Below, in pieces: positions 7,326-13,884 of a DNA stretch of 13,884 nucleotides; within the stretch, counting starts at the first letter, position 1, and every line of letters starts with the position of its first letter. The notes below the pieces were generated by a model. The model saw nothing but the letters and a program-made list of their open reading frames with translations. It did not search any database and had not been told where the DNA came from. The position numbers and the translations under genes were made by a program. Origin of the DNA: Bacteroidota bacterium (GTDB taxonomy: Bacteria; Bacteroidota; Bacteroidia; Chitinophagales; Chitinophagaceae); contig CANHIR010000033.1 in the NCBI GenBank assembly GCA_947461015.1, positions 1 to 13,884 of the forward strand, written 5' to 3'.

Positions 7326-8804
7326 TTAAAACTGCAGATAAATTGGCTTTATTGCGTCCGCTTGTTTAAACTGGATGGCAATAAAAATGCAAATAAATAA
7401 GTACAGGATTTTAACGACCAAAGGCGTTTGAACTAAAAACCTTTTATACCACTCCTCTATTTGTGATGGTATAAAATGTAAGAAAAATCCAATGCCTAAA
7501 ATGACAAATACACTAAAGTAGTTGTTAAAGAACTCCTGGTAAGAATAAGGTTTGAATTGGTTGACTATTTTATCAATTAATAACCAACTGTTTGCAAAAG
7601 TGGTGGACCTAAAAAAGATCCAACAAAAACATACAAAATGGAAGGTGATTAAAACACCAATAATTCTAACAACCCAATTTTTGGGAATGAATTTACCTGT
7701 TATGTTATTCCAAATTTTATCTACTACTAGCGCCGTTCCATGCAGGCCTCCCCAAAATATAAAGTTCCAACTAGCCCCATGCCAAAAACCACCTAATAAC
7801 ATGGTAATGATTAAATTTATTTTGGTTCTAATTTTTCCTTTTCTATTTCCACCCAACCAACGTATGTATAAATAGTCCTTTAGCCAACTTGACAAGGATA
7901 TATGCCAACGCTTCCAAAATTCAGTGATGGAACCGGATTGATAGGGCGATAAGAAATTTACATTAATCTCAAACCCAATCCACTTGGCCATACCAATGGC
8001 CATATCAGAATAACCTGAAAAATCACAATAAATAACCATTGCATAGCCATAGACCGCCATTAAACATTCAATGCCCGTATGCATGCCTGGATTATCAAAA
8101 ATGACACGAACGAAATTGGCATTGATATAATCACTAATAATTACTTTCTTAATCACGCCCGCTGTAATAAGATATAAACCCTCACCCACTTGCTGCTTGG
8201 TTACAAAAGGCTTTTTTTGTATCTGTGGTAAAAAATCTTTTGCCCTCACAATTGGCCCCATCATGAGTTTTGGGAAAAAGGACAAGAAAAACAGATAGTC
8301 AATGAATTTATTTAGTGGTTTTACTTTATTATCGTAAACATCTAAAGTATAGCTTAGATTTTCAAAAGTATAAAATGATATACCTACCGGCAATGCCAGT
8401 TTAAAAAAATTAATGTTTGAATGACTTACATCATTCATGATACCAATGAAAAAATCCGTGTACTTAAAGGTAAAGAGCAATAAAAGGTTTAAAAAAATAC
8501 TTGTCCAAAGCATTAGCTTTCTTTTAAAGCCTACTGGCAAAATGTATATGTAATTACTAAGTTTAAAATCAATAATGGCTGCTAAAATAATGAACCCTAC
8601 ATACCAATTACAGGCCTTGTAAAAAAAGTACAAAGAAAAGAAGGTTAAAAAATAAATTCTTGCTTTGTTTGTTTTTGAAAAAAGAAAATAAGTCATTAGG
8701 AACAAACAAAAGAAAAATAAGAAGAACCCGCTATTAAACATAAGCGGATACTTTTCATTATACAATAATGATTCAAATAATCTTTTAAAATCAAAATCTT
8801 GCAT
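7326..8804 (-). CDS. MBOAT-family O-acyltransferase (AlgI/PatA-like)
   Basis: A 492-residue polytopic membrane protein of the MBOAT family. Key motifs: PVGISFYTFENLSYTLDVY (139-157), GPIVRAKDFLPQI (183-195), CDFSGYSDMAIG (260-271), EFWKRWHISLSSWLKDYLYI (295-314; His301), LGGNRKGK (317-324), and LLGGFWHGASWNFIFWGGLH (336-355; His342, the expected catalytic histidine). It ends IKPIYLQF, as many family members do. Such proteins pass acyl (usually acetyl) groups from the cytoplasm across the inner membrane to a partner that modifies an extracellular glycan. The start at 8804 is supported because the N-terminal YNEKYPLMFNSGFFLF block is typical of the Bacteroidota group. The ATG directly follows the stop of the SGNH gene (TAAATG), so the two are coupled. 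The acceptor glycan is not identifiable from sequence. Confidence 0.93.
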   Translation of the reverse strand: MQDFDFKRLFESLLYNEKYPLMFNSGFFLFFFCLFLMTYFLFSKTNKARIYFLTFFSLYFFYKACNWYVGFIILAAIIDFKLSNYIYILPVGFKRKLMLWTSIFLNLLLLFTFKYTDFFIGIMNDVSHSNINFFKLALPVGISFYTFENLSYTLDVYDNKVKPLNKFIDYLFFLSFFPKLMMGPIVRAKDFLPQIQKKPFVTKQQVGEGLYLITAGVIKKVIISDYINANFVRVIFDNPGMHTGIECLMAVYGYAMVIYCDFSGYSDMAIGMAKWIGFEINVNFLSPYQSGSITEFWKRWHISLSSWLKDYLYIRWLGGNRKGKIRTKINLIITMLLGGFWHGASWNFIFWGGLHGTALVVDKIWNNITGKFIPKNWVVRIIGVLITFHFVCFCWIFFRSTTFANSWLLIDKIVNQFKPYSYQEFFNNYFSVFVILGIGFFLHFIPSQIEEWYKRFLVQTPLVVKILYLFICIFIAIQFKQADAIKPIYLQF

Positions 8805-10145
8805 TTACTTTATTCTATTGTTTTCATAATGACTTTTGGAAGCCAGTATTTTATTAAATATTAAATTAGCTATTTTTTTGGCTCCTAAATAACTTAAATG
8901 GGTGTAATCCATTGCGGCGAGTTTAGGCTCTTGCTCTGCCCAATTTATAATGGTATTTTCTCCGCCCATGGATGTATATAAGTCCCAAAAAGCAATTTTA
9001 TTTTTTTTGGCAATACCTCTTTGTGTTGAAACCATAAATGGAACCGCTGGTTCTGTGATCCAATTCCCGTCTTGATTATAACCCATATCACTTGTACTAA
9101 TTAATAGAATTGCAGTATTGGGGTAAGCAATCTTTAATTTTTGGATGAGTTTATTTTGCGCATTCTCGTACCAAGTAAATTTTTCTTGTCCATGTGCCAC
9201 AGCATTTAATCCATAATGCACAATGATTAAGTCGTATTGTAGATACTTCTCAAACCCACTCATCACTGCAGGGGTGACTTTATTGGTTAAGAGTCCAGAA
9301 TTTCCCCTAAATCCATAATTGTCTAAATAGATTCCCGAGGTATCCTCAATACTTACACCATATACTGGCAATTGATTGTCACCAATTGCTACTTTTAGGG
9401 AGCTTACTGGAAATGTACTAATCAAAGTCTCATTAATTAAGTCATTATTATTAATCATTATCTGCTGACTAATATTATCCTTAGTGACAGATGCATAAGC
9501 ATTACCAGCACCATTTTGTCCAGTATATATTTTTACTTGATTAAAACTACTCCCTTTTTTTGCAGAGAAACTTGTTGCAGATGCTCCTTTTGAATAAAAC
9601 ACATGACCAGACAAGCCTAGCAGTGTATTATTAGGGCTATTCACGAAATTTTGATCGGTCCAACTACTGTTGGAACTAAAATTAATTGTACTATAGTTGG
9701 CTTCCACTATGGACTGCATTGGAACAAAACCTACCCCATTTCCTCCGTAGGTTTCCTGAAATCTTGACCTTAACTCTCCTGTTATATAATCGCCTTCGAT
9801 AAAGGAGTCTCCAAAATAAGCTATTCTCAATTTTTTCTTTTGGGACTTTATTGCATTTAATTTTTGAAAAAAATGTACGATTGAATGATCCCCGTCTAAT
9901 CCATAATCTGCAATTAAAGTTAAATCCGAGGGTTGAACATATTTCCCATTTATTTTGGTAGAATCTACTTCCACTAATGGCAAAGGCAGTGGCTTGAATG
10001 GTTTTCGTTTTTTTATGTCTGAAAAAACATCAATGTTTTTAAGTTTTATCCATTTAATAGCACTTAAGTTGACATAAGAAAGCCCTATCAATAAAATGAT
10101 AACAGAACAAAGAATGATAATGGGCGCAGACGATTTATCTTTCAT
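8805..10145 (-). CDS. Membrane-anchored SGNH/GDSL hydrolase with inserted domain, MBOAT partner
   Basis: A 446-residue protein with one N-terminal helix (about 9-24) and a periplasmic SGNH domain. Block I is YFGDSFIEGDYITGELR (110-126; nucleophile Ser114), followed by GGNGVGFV as block II. Block III is GLN (312-314) and block V is MDYTHLS (Asp413, His416), so the catalytic set is intact. Between blocks II and III lie about 170 residues rich in Ser, Asn, Gly and short beta-type stretches. This is consistent with an inserted beta-sandwich, as in Ape1-type peptidoglycan O-acetylesterases. It may put acetyl groups on a glycan (PatB/AlgX-like) or remove them (Ape1-like); its exact abutment to the MBOAT gene favours the first. 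The ATG at 10145 is chosen over a TTG one codon upstream. It follows the glucosaminidase gene by 31 nt. Confidence 0.85.
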   Translation of the reverse strand: MKDKSSAPIIILCSVIILLIGLSYVNLSAIKWIKLKNIDVFSDIKKRKPFKPLPLPLVEVDSTKINGKYVQPSDLTLIADYGLDGDHSIVHFFQKLNAIKSQKKKLRIAYFGDSFIEGDYITGELRSRFQETYGGNGVGFVPMQSIVEANYSTINFSSNSSWTDQNFVNSPNNTLLGLSGHVFYSKGASATSFSAKKGSSFNQVKIYTGQNGAGNAYASVTKDNISQQIMINNNDLINETLISTFPVSSLKVAIGDNQLPVYGVSIEDTSGIYLDNYGFRGNSGLLTNKVTPAVMSGFEKYLQYDLIIVHYGLNAVAHGQEKFTWYENAQNKLIQKLKIAYPNTAILLISTSDMGYNQDGNWITEPAVPFMVSTQRGIAKKNKIAFWDLYTSMGGENTIINWAEQEPKLAAMDYTHLSYLGAKKIANLIFNKILASKSHYENNRIK

Positions 10146-10176
10146 CAAATAAGCAACTTTTTCAATACTACTTTAG

Positions 10177-10590
10177 CTAATCACATTTTAAAGTACCCCT
10201 TGTTTTTATATTTTTTAATGCTTTCGCATAATCAAATTTTTTGTAGCCTGTGTAGTTAATTTTTTGTAAAAAAGAATAATAATCCTGACTAGGATCCTTG
10301 TAATTTTTGTCTTGCCATACTTTATAATAATCAACGCAAGCCTGCCAACTTTTATAAGTTATGTAGGTTTTAGTTCTTCTAAACCCAAATAAATTGTGTT
10401 TAGATTTATAAATTTTTGAATTAAAATGCCCCGATTCAAAAATAGCTTGCTTCAACACCACATCAGCATTTTTTATTCCAATGCCTTTCATGTAACAATA
10501 CAGTTTGGTTTCAAACTCAGGATCAACTTTAAAGCTGCTAAACAGCACAACCATTAAAAACAAACCAACCCAACTGCTATACAATTTCAT
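10177..10590 (-). CDS. Small secreted glucosaminidase-family peptidoglycan hydrolase
   Basis: A 137-residue protein with an N-terminal hydrophobic export signal (residues 5-20) and a short glucosaminidase-type (PF01832-like) domain. It shows ADVVLKQAIFESGHFNSKIY (42-61) with the expected catalytic Glu52 in ESG, KSKHNLFGFR (62-71), YKSWQACVDYYKVW (79-92) and DYYSFLQKINY (103-113). These lysozyme-fold enzymes cut glycan strands of peptidoglycan. It lacks the LysM or SH3 binding modules often seen and is near minimal length. No clear signal peptidase site is seen, so it could stay membrane-anchored. The ATG at 10590 is preferred to the TTG at 10596. It lies 12 nt after the SPFH stop and 31 nt before the SGNH start, in one apparent operon. 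Confidence 0.82.
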   Translation of the reverse strand: MKLYSSWVGLFLMVVLFSSFKVDPEFETKLYCYMKGIGIKNADVVLKQAIFESGHFNSKIYKSKHNLFGFRRTKTYITYKSWQACVDYYKVWQDKNYKDPSQDYYSFLQKINYTGYKKFDYAKALKNIKTRGTLKCD

Positions 10591-10602
10591 ACTCAATGTT
10601 TA

Positions 10603-11526
10603 TTACTTCTTCTCTTCCTTACTACTAATTAATGCCATCATTTGTTTTAAAGTCTTATCCATCCCGTCTGCACTGCCGTCCAAGAAAATGACGTTGCCTT
10701 TACCATATTCTGCAAAATTTTTAATTGCCTCTGTCCACATGCTAAATAAAATCACATTGGTATCTAAGTTTGCCTGTTTCATTTCCTCCGCAGCTTCGCT
10801 CATTCCTTTTGCTACTTCTTGTCTAAATAAGGCAACTCCCTGTCCTCTTAATTGAGCAGCTTCCTTTTCGGCCTGTGCGGATATTTTAATCGCATTTCCT
10901 TCTGCCTCAGCTGCTTTTGTTTTAGTAATTAACAATGCCTGTCCTTCATTTTCGGCAGCTGCTTTTAAGTTATTACTAGCCACCACCTTACTCATACTAT
11001 CCATTACTTGTTGGTCAAAAGTGATGTCATTGATTTGCAAATCTTGCAAATGATAACCCCACTCTTCTAAACTATGATCAATTTGATCTTTCACATAGTC
11101 TACAATTTCTCTTCTTGCAGTTAATACTTCAGCTTGCTTTTTAGTAGCCACAAAAGCCCTAATGCTTCCTTCCACCGTTCTTACCAGTGCTTGCATTAAA
11201 TCCTTATTACTTATAAATTTAAATGCCACTCTTTTAAGCGTTTCCTCTTCGGCATTTTGTACCGAATACAATAACATACTTTTAAAGTATACATTGGCCT
11301 GGTCTATGGTAACAGCTTGAAATTCCAATTCCAAACTTTGATTTTGAATACTTACTCTTTTATAAATAGATTCAAAAAATGGAATTTTAAACCTTAAACC
11401 AGGTGTTAATATTCTTCGGTATTTCCCGAATAAGGTGATTACTGCTATGGTTCCTTGATTAACGGTGATTAATCCAGAAAACAATACAAGTGCAATAAAA
11501 CCAAAAGGGATTAATGTTTCTAACAT
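10603..11526 (-). CDS. SPFH/band-7 (prohibitin-like) membrane protein
   Basis: A 307-residue protein with one N-terminal membrane helix (about 4-21) and an SPFH/PHB domain (22-200). Typical elements are VNQGTIAVITLFGKYRRIL (22-40), TPGLRFKIPFFESIYKR (41-57), and ALVRTVEGSIRAFVATKKQAEVLTARREI, followed by LQINDITFDQQVMDSMSKVV (163-182). Residues 183-250 are rich in Ala, Glu and Lys (AAAENEGQALL, KAAEAEGNAIK), the coiled-coil region through which such proteins oligomerise. Related proteins (QmcA, HflK/HflC, stomatins) form ring or cage scaffolds that organise proteases or other enzymes at the membrane. As the first gene of the run leading to the glucosaminidase, SGNH and MBOAT genes, it could scaffold envelope enzymes; that is inference. 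A start slightly downstream cannot be excluded, but this ATG gives a proper helix. Confidence 0.9.
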   Translation of the reverse strand: MLETLIPFGFIALVLFSGLITVNQGTIAVITLFGKYRRILTPGLRFKIPFFESIYKRVSIQNQSLELEFQAVTIDQANVYFKSMLLYSVQNAEEETLKRVAFKFISNKDLMQALVRTVEGSIRAFVATKKQAEVLTARREIVDYVKDQIDHSLEEWGYHLQDLQINDITFDQQVMDSMSKVVASNNLKAAAENEGQALLITKTKAAEAEGNAIKISAQAEKEAAQLRGQGVALFRQEVAKGMSEAAEEMKQANLDTNVILFSMWTEAIKNFAEYGKGNVIFLDGSADGMDKTLKQMMALISSKEEKK

Positions 11527-11666
11527 ACTTTAAAATTGAGCTTTATTAAATATTGATTCTATTAAAGTTACGATTTATTTTAATGTAAACCTTTTACAAA
11601 AAAGGGGTCCTTTTCCAAAGCAAAGGCGCGTATACCCATTATAATCAATGAAATAGAAATTAAAAC
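11527..11666 (-). promoter_or_regulatory. Intergenic leader region upstream of the SPFH operon, with alternating inverted repeat
   Basis: No coding sequence is seen. A possible -7 element TAACTTTA (TAnnTTTG with one mismatch, 11563-11570 minus strand) lies 36 nt before the SPFH ATG, with no convincing -33 box. Just upstream, at 11590-11614, the hexamer CCTTTT and its complement AAAAGG alternate three times. They can form two mutually exclusive 6-bp hairpins with loops of 4 and 3 nt. The role is unknown; the operon's promoter must lie in this stretch because a terminator sits behind it. Confidence 0.4.
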
Positions 11667-11698
11667 TAAAAAAAAATAGCACCCAGTGGATGCTATTT
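11667..11698 (-). terminator. Rho-independent terminator of gltA
   Basis: On the minus strand, 19 nt after the gltA stop codon, AAATAGCATCC and GGGTGCTATTT form an 11-bp stem (one G-U wobble) around loop ACT. A run of nine T overlaps the end of the stem. On the plus strand the wobble becomes a C-A mismatch, so the structure favours termination of gltA and insulates the SPFH operon downstream. Confidence 0.9.
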
Positions 11699-11717
11699 CA
11701 TATCATTCATTGCTAGA

Positions 11718-13034
11718 TTAAATTTCTCCTTTGCCATCCAACCATAACTTAACCGCTTCAGTAGTTACCGATTTTGGACGCTCTAATGGGAAACCAAGTG
11801 CTCTATCCCAAGTTAAACTTGCTAGTACACCTAGTGCACGACTTACTGCAAATAAAACGGTATAAAATTCATATTCCACAATGCCATAGTGTACTAATAA
11901 TGCTCCGCTATGCGCATCCACATTTGGCCAAGGATTTTTTACTTTTCCTAAGGATTCCAAAATTGGAGGTACTGTTTCATAAATATTCCAAACCGTATTC
12001 ACTAATTTATCGTCTGGTAAATGCTTTTTACCAAATGCCATTTGTGCAGTGAAACGAGGATCTGTTTTTCTTAATACCGCATGACCATAACCTGGTACTA
12101 CTTTTCCTGATGCCAATGTTTTTTGAACATAGTCCACAATTTGCTCCTTTGTTGGACTATCAGAACCAATGGCTTCTTGCATTTCAAAAATCCATTTGAT
12201 CACTTCTTGATTTGCCAATCCATGTAAAGGACCTGCCAAACCATTCATCCCTGCAGCATAACTTAAATAAGGATCACTTAATGCAGAACCTACTAAGTGT
12301 GTTGTGTGTGCAGATACGTTTCCACCTTCATGATCCGCATGAATGGTCATGTATAAACGCATTAATTCTTTTGTGCTTTCATCTTCAAAGCCCATCATAT
12401 ATGCAAGGTTACCTGCCCAGTCTAATAAACCATTTGGATGAATATGTTCGTTATTCTTATATTTTCTTCTGTAAATATAGGCTGCGATTCTTGGCAATCT
12501 TGCAATCAAATCCATTGAATCATCATATGTATATTGCCAGTAATCTTTTTTATTCATTCCCTTCGCATACTCTGCTGAAAATTTGCTTTCCGTTTGCAAA
12601 GCCATTACCGCAGCAACATACATTGTCATTGGGTGTGTACTAATAGGGAATGCATCAATCACATCAAATACATGTGTTGGTACATGACTTCTTCTTTGCC
12701 AGTTATTGGTAATTTGTTTTACATCTTCCTCGGTTGGAATTTCTCCTACCATCATTAAATAAAACAAGCCCTCTGGTAATGGTTCATCCCCACCTGGTGC
12801 TTTTGGTAATTTATCTTGTAATTCTGGAATTGAAAATCCGCGAAAACGAATTCCTTCCTGTGCATCTAATAAACTTGTTTCTGTAACCAAGCCCGTAATT
12901 CCCCTCATTCCTTGATAAGCTTGAGCTAATGTTACTTCTCCTATTTTCTTTTCACCATGTGTTTTGATAATTTCTTTTATCTCTGCTGCAGCAGCAGTTG
13001 CTTTCACACTGAATAGATCCTTGATTGCTTCCAT
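11718..13034 (-). CDS. gltA: Citrate synthase, mitochondrial-like type
   Basis: A 438-residue citrate (Si)-synthase that condenses acetyl-CoA and oxaloacetate to start the TCA cycle. It belongs to the eukaryotic/mitochondrial-like branch. Blocks HADHEGGNVSAHTTHLVGSA (232-251), MNGLAGPLHGLANQEV (263-278), VVPGYGHAVLRKTDPR (312-327), NPWPNVDAHSGALL (367-380) and SRALGFPLERPKS-type C-terminal sequence closely match the animal enzymes. The catalytic triad is His271, His318 and Asp373, nearly the same numbering as pig heart enzyme (His274, His320, Asp375). This type usually lacks the NADH allosteric site of the enterobacterial hexamer. The first 25 residues are Ala/Lys/Glu-rich, with no export signal. 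It is monocistronic at its 3' end (terminator); the 5' end lies 64 nt after an LptF/G-type gene, with a weak promoter candidate between. Confidence 0.96.
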   Translation of the reverse strand: MEAIKDLFSVKATAAAAEIKEIIKTHGEKKIGEVTLAQAYQGMRGITGLVTETSLLDAQEGIRFRGFSIPELQDKLPKAPGGDEPLPEGLFYLMMVGEIPTEEDVKQITNNWQRRSHVPTHVFDVIDAFPISTHPMTMYVAAVMALQTESKFSAEYAKGMNKKDYWQYTYDDSMDLIARLPRIAAYIYRRKYKNNEHIHPNGLLDWAGNLAYMMGFEDESTKELMRLYMTIHADHEGGNVSAHTTHLVGSALSDPYLSYAAGMNGLAGPLHGLANQEVIKWIFEMQEAIGSDSPTKEQIVDYVQKTLASGKVVPGYGHAVLRKTDPRFTAQMAFGKKHLPDDKLVNTVWNIYETVPPILESLGKVKNPWPNVDAHSGALLVHYGIVEYEFYTVLFAVSRALGVLASLTWDRALGFPLERPKSVTTEAVKLWLDGKGEI

Positions 13035-13076
13035 AGGTACCCTTTTGTTTATGATTTTTGCCCTTAAAATTGCACG

Positions 13077-13084
13077 TAAAGTTA
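13077..13084 (-). promoter_or_regulatory. Possible -7 promoter element of gltA
   Basis: The minus strand reads TAACTTTA, one mismatch from TAnnTTTG, about 42 nt before the gltA ATG. No -33 TTTG is seen at normal spacing, so this is tentative; gltA could also be read through from the upstream permease gene. Confidence 0.3.
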
Positions 13085-13098
13085 ACTAAAAAAAATCC

Positions 13099-13884
13099 TT
13101 ATTTAGGTGCTTTTCTGTACAAATAATAAACCACCCATATAAAAATCATATTGGGTATCCAAGCGGCTAATAAAGGGGGTAAATTTCCCTTTGTCGAAAA
13201 TATAGTTGAGAACCGATCGGTTATAATAAATAATGCTGCAATAGTAAATCCAAGCGCCAAATGTGATCCACTTCCTCCTCGCACCTTTCTGCCCGCAATA
13301 ATTCCCCCAATAAGCGTCAACAATAATACGGTTATGGGTGTAGCGTCACGTCGATACCTTTCAATTTTAAGTTCATTCAACCCCTCAGATCCTCTTAATT
13401 CTTCTAGTTTAATTTGATTGATAAGTTGCGGAGTAGTTAGTTTATCCTTCGTGTATTTGTCTTTTTCTATATCTCCCGGCTTAAAGGGATAACTAATGCG
13501 CTTATCAATGGTATAAGTTACAGCTTCGCGATTGTCTAATACTTTTCTCTCAATCACATCCGTTAATCGCCAATTATTTGTTAAGGAATCCCATATAATA
13601 TTTTCAGCCCTTAAATTGTTGACTACCTTTCCTTTTTCTACCCGATAAGTAAAAAACCCGCGCCCCCTATTGTTGGCTGTATCATACCCATATATACCGG
13701 CATAGGTAAAAGAATCAATCCTAAAATAAATATCTGGTGATGTAGTTAACAATGCGTTGTAACTAGAATGCGCATCTATATAAGTTGCCTCAAAATTTCC
13801 TCTAATTTTATTTGCTTTGGGCACTACCCATTGATTAGAAAACCACAATAACAATCCCAATAAAATGCCCCCAATCCAATAAGG
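13099..13884 (-). CDS. LptF/LptG-family (YjgP/YjgQ) permease, C-terminal part
   Basis: The frame stays open to the window edge, so only the last 261 residues are seen; the start is outside. The visible part begins within a membrane helix (WIGGILLGLLLWFSNQWVVP), then runs through a periplasmic beta-jellyroll-like region of about 150 residues (SFTYAGIYGYD, RAENIIWDSLTNNWRLTD, KRISYPFKPGDIEKD). Three C-terminal helices follow (TPITVLLLTLIGGIIAGRKV; LALGFTIAALFIITDRF; WIPNMIFIWVVYYLYRKAPK). This is the layout of LptF/LptG, the inner-membrane partners of the LptB ATPase that extract lipopolysaccharide and pass it to LptC. The KVRGGSGSHLALGF segment in the C-terminal half is typical. Whether it is LptF or LptG cannot be decided from this part. 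A TTG at 13858-13860 could be mistaken for a start but lies inside the first helix. Confidence 0.9.
   Translation of the reverse strand, partial: PYWIGGILLGLLLWFSNQWVVPKANKIRGNFEATYIDAHSSYNALLTTSPDIYFRIDSFTYAGIYGYDTANNRGRGFFTYRVEKGKVVNNLRAENIIWDSLTNNWRLTDVIERKVLDNREAVTYTIDKRISYPFKPGDIEKDKYTKDKLTTPQLINQIKLEELRGSEGLNELKIERYRRDATPITVLLLTLIGGIIAGRKVRGGSGSHLALGFTIAALFIITDRFSTIFSTKGNLPPLLAAWIPNMIFIWVVYYLYRKAPK

Noticed and set aside
7552..7875. Plus-strand open frame of 107 codons
   Set aside because: It lies wholly inside the MBOAT gene on the other strand, whose motifs are certain, and resembles no family.
12212..12643. Plus-strand open frame of 143 codons
   Set aside because: It is antisense to the highly conserved citrate synthase and has shadow-frame composition.

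Overview
The window looks like a chromosomal stretch from a low-GC member of the Bacteroidota, probably of the Chitinophagaceae type. The evidence is a PF14905-like outer-membrane barrel protein with a carboxypeptidase-regulatory-like N-terminus, TAnnTTTG-type promoter elements in place of TTGACA/TATAAT, few Shine-Dalgarno sequences, AT-rich codon use, and a mitochondrial-like citrate synthase. No mobile element, CRISPR array or phage gene was found.

Plus strand (1-3196): the end of a tightly packed 5-oxoprolinase operon. It holds the 3' part of pxpB, then pxpC, pxpA and an NRAMP-fold transporter; the last two junctions each overlap by exactly 20 nt. PxpABC hydrolyses 5-oxoproline to glutamate at the cost of ATP. 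The transporter lacks the metal-binding residues of true NRAMPs, so it may bring in 5-oxoproline or a related organic substrate instead of metals.

Minus strand (3219-7261): a large outer-membrane beta-barrel protein with its own promoter; a small two-helix membrane protein with a DUF3761-like Cys/HGGV motif; a tRNA-Ala(GGC) gene just upstream of it; and a leucine-rich-repeat lipoprotein with an extra C-terminal membrane helix, in unusually AT-rich DNA.

Minus strand (7326-11526): a compact four-gene run, in transcription order SPFH/band-7 protein, small secreted glucosaminidase-family enzyme, membrane-anchored SGNH hydrolase with a large insert, and MBOAT acyltransferase. The last two genes abut exactly (TAAATG). 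MBOAT plus SGNH is the usual partnership for moving acetyl groups across the inner membrane onto an extracytoplasmic glycan. The linked wall hydrolase makes peptidoglycan a plausible target.

Minus strand (11667-13884): citrate synthase with a strong intrinsic terminator, preceded by the C-terminal part of an LptF/LptG-family lipopolysaccharide-export permease that runs off the window edge.

The best candidates for something new are the non-canonical NRAMP in the 5-oxoprolinase operon, the SPFH-glucosaminidase-SGNH-MBOAT module, and the doubly anchored LRR lipoprotein.
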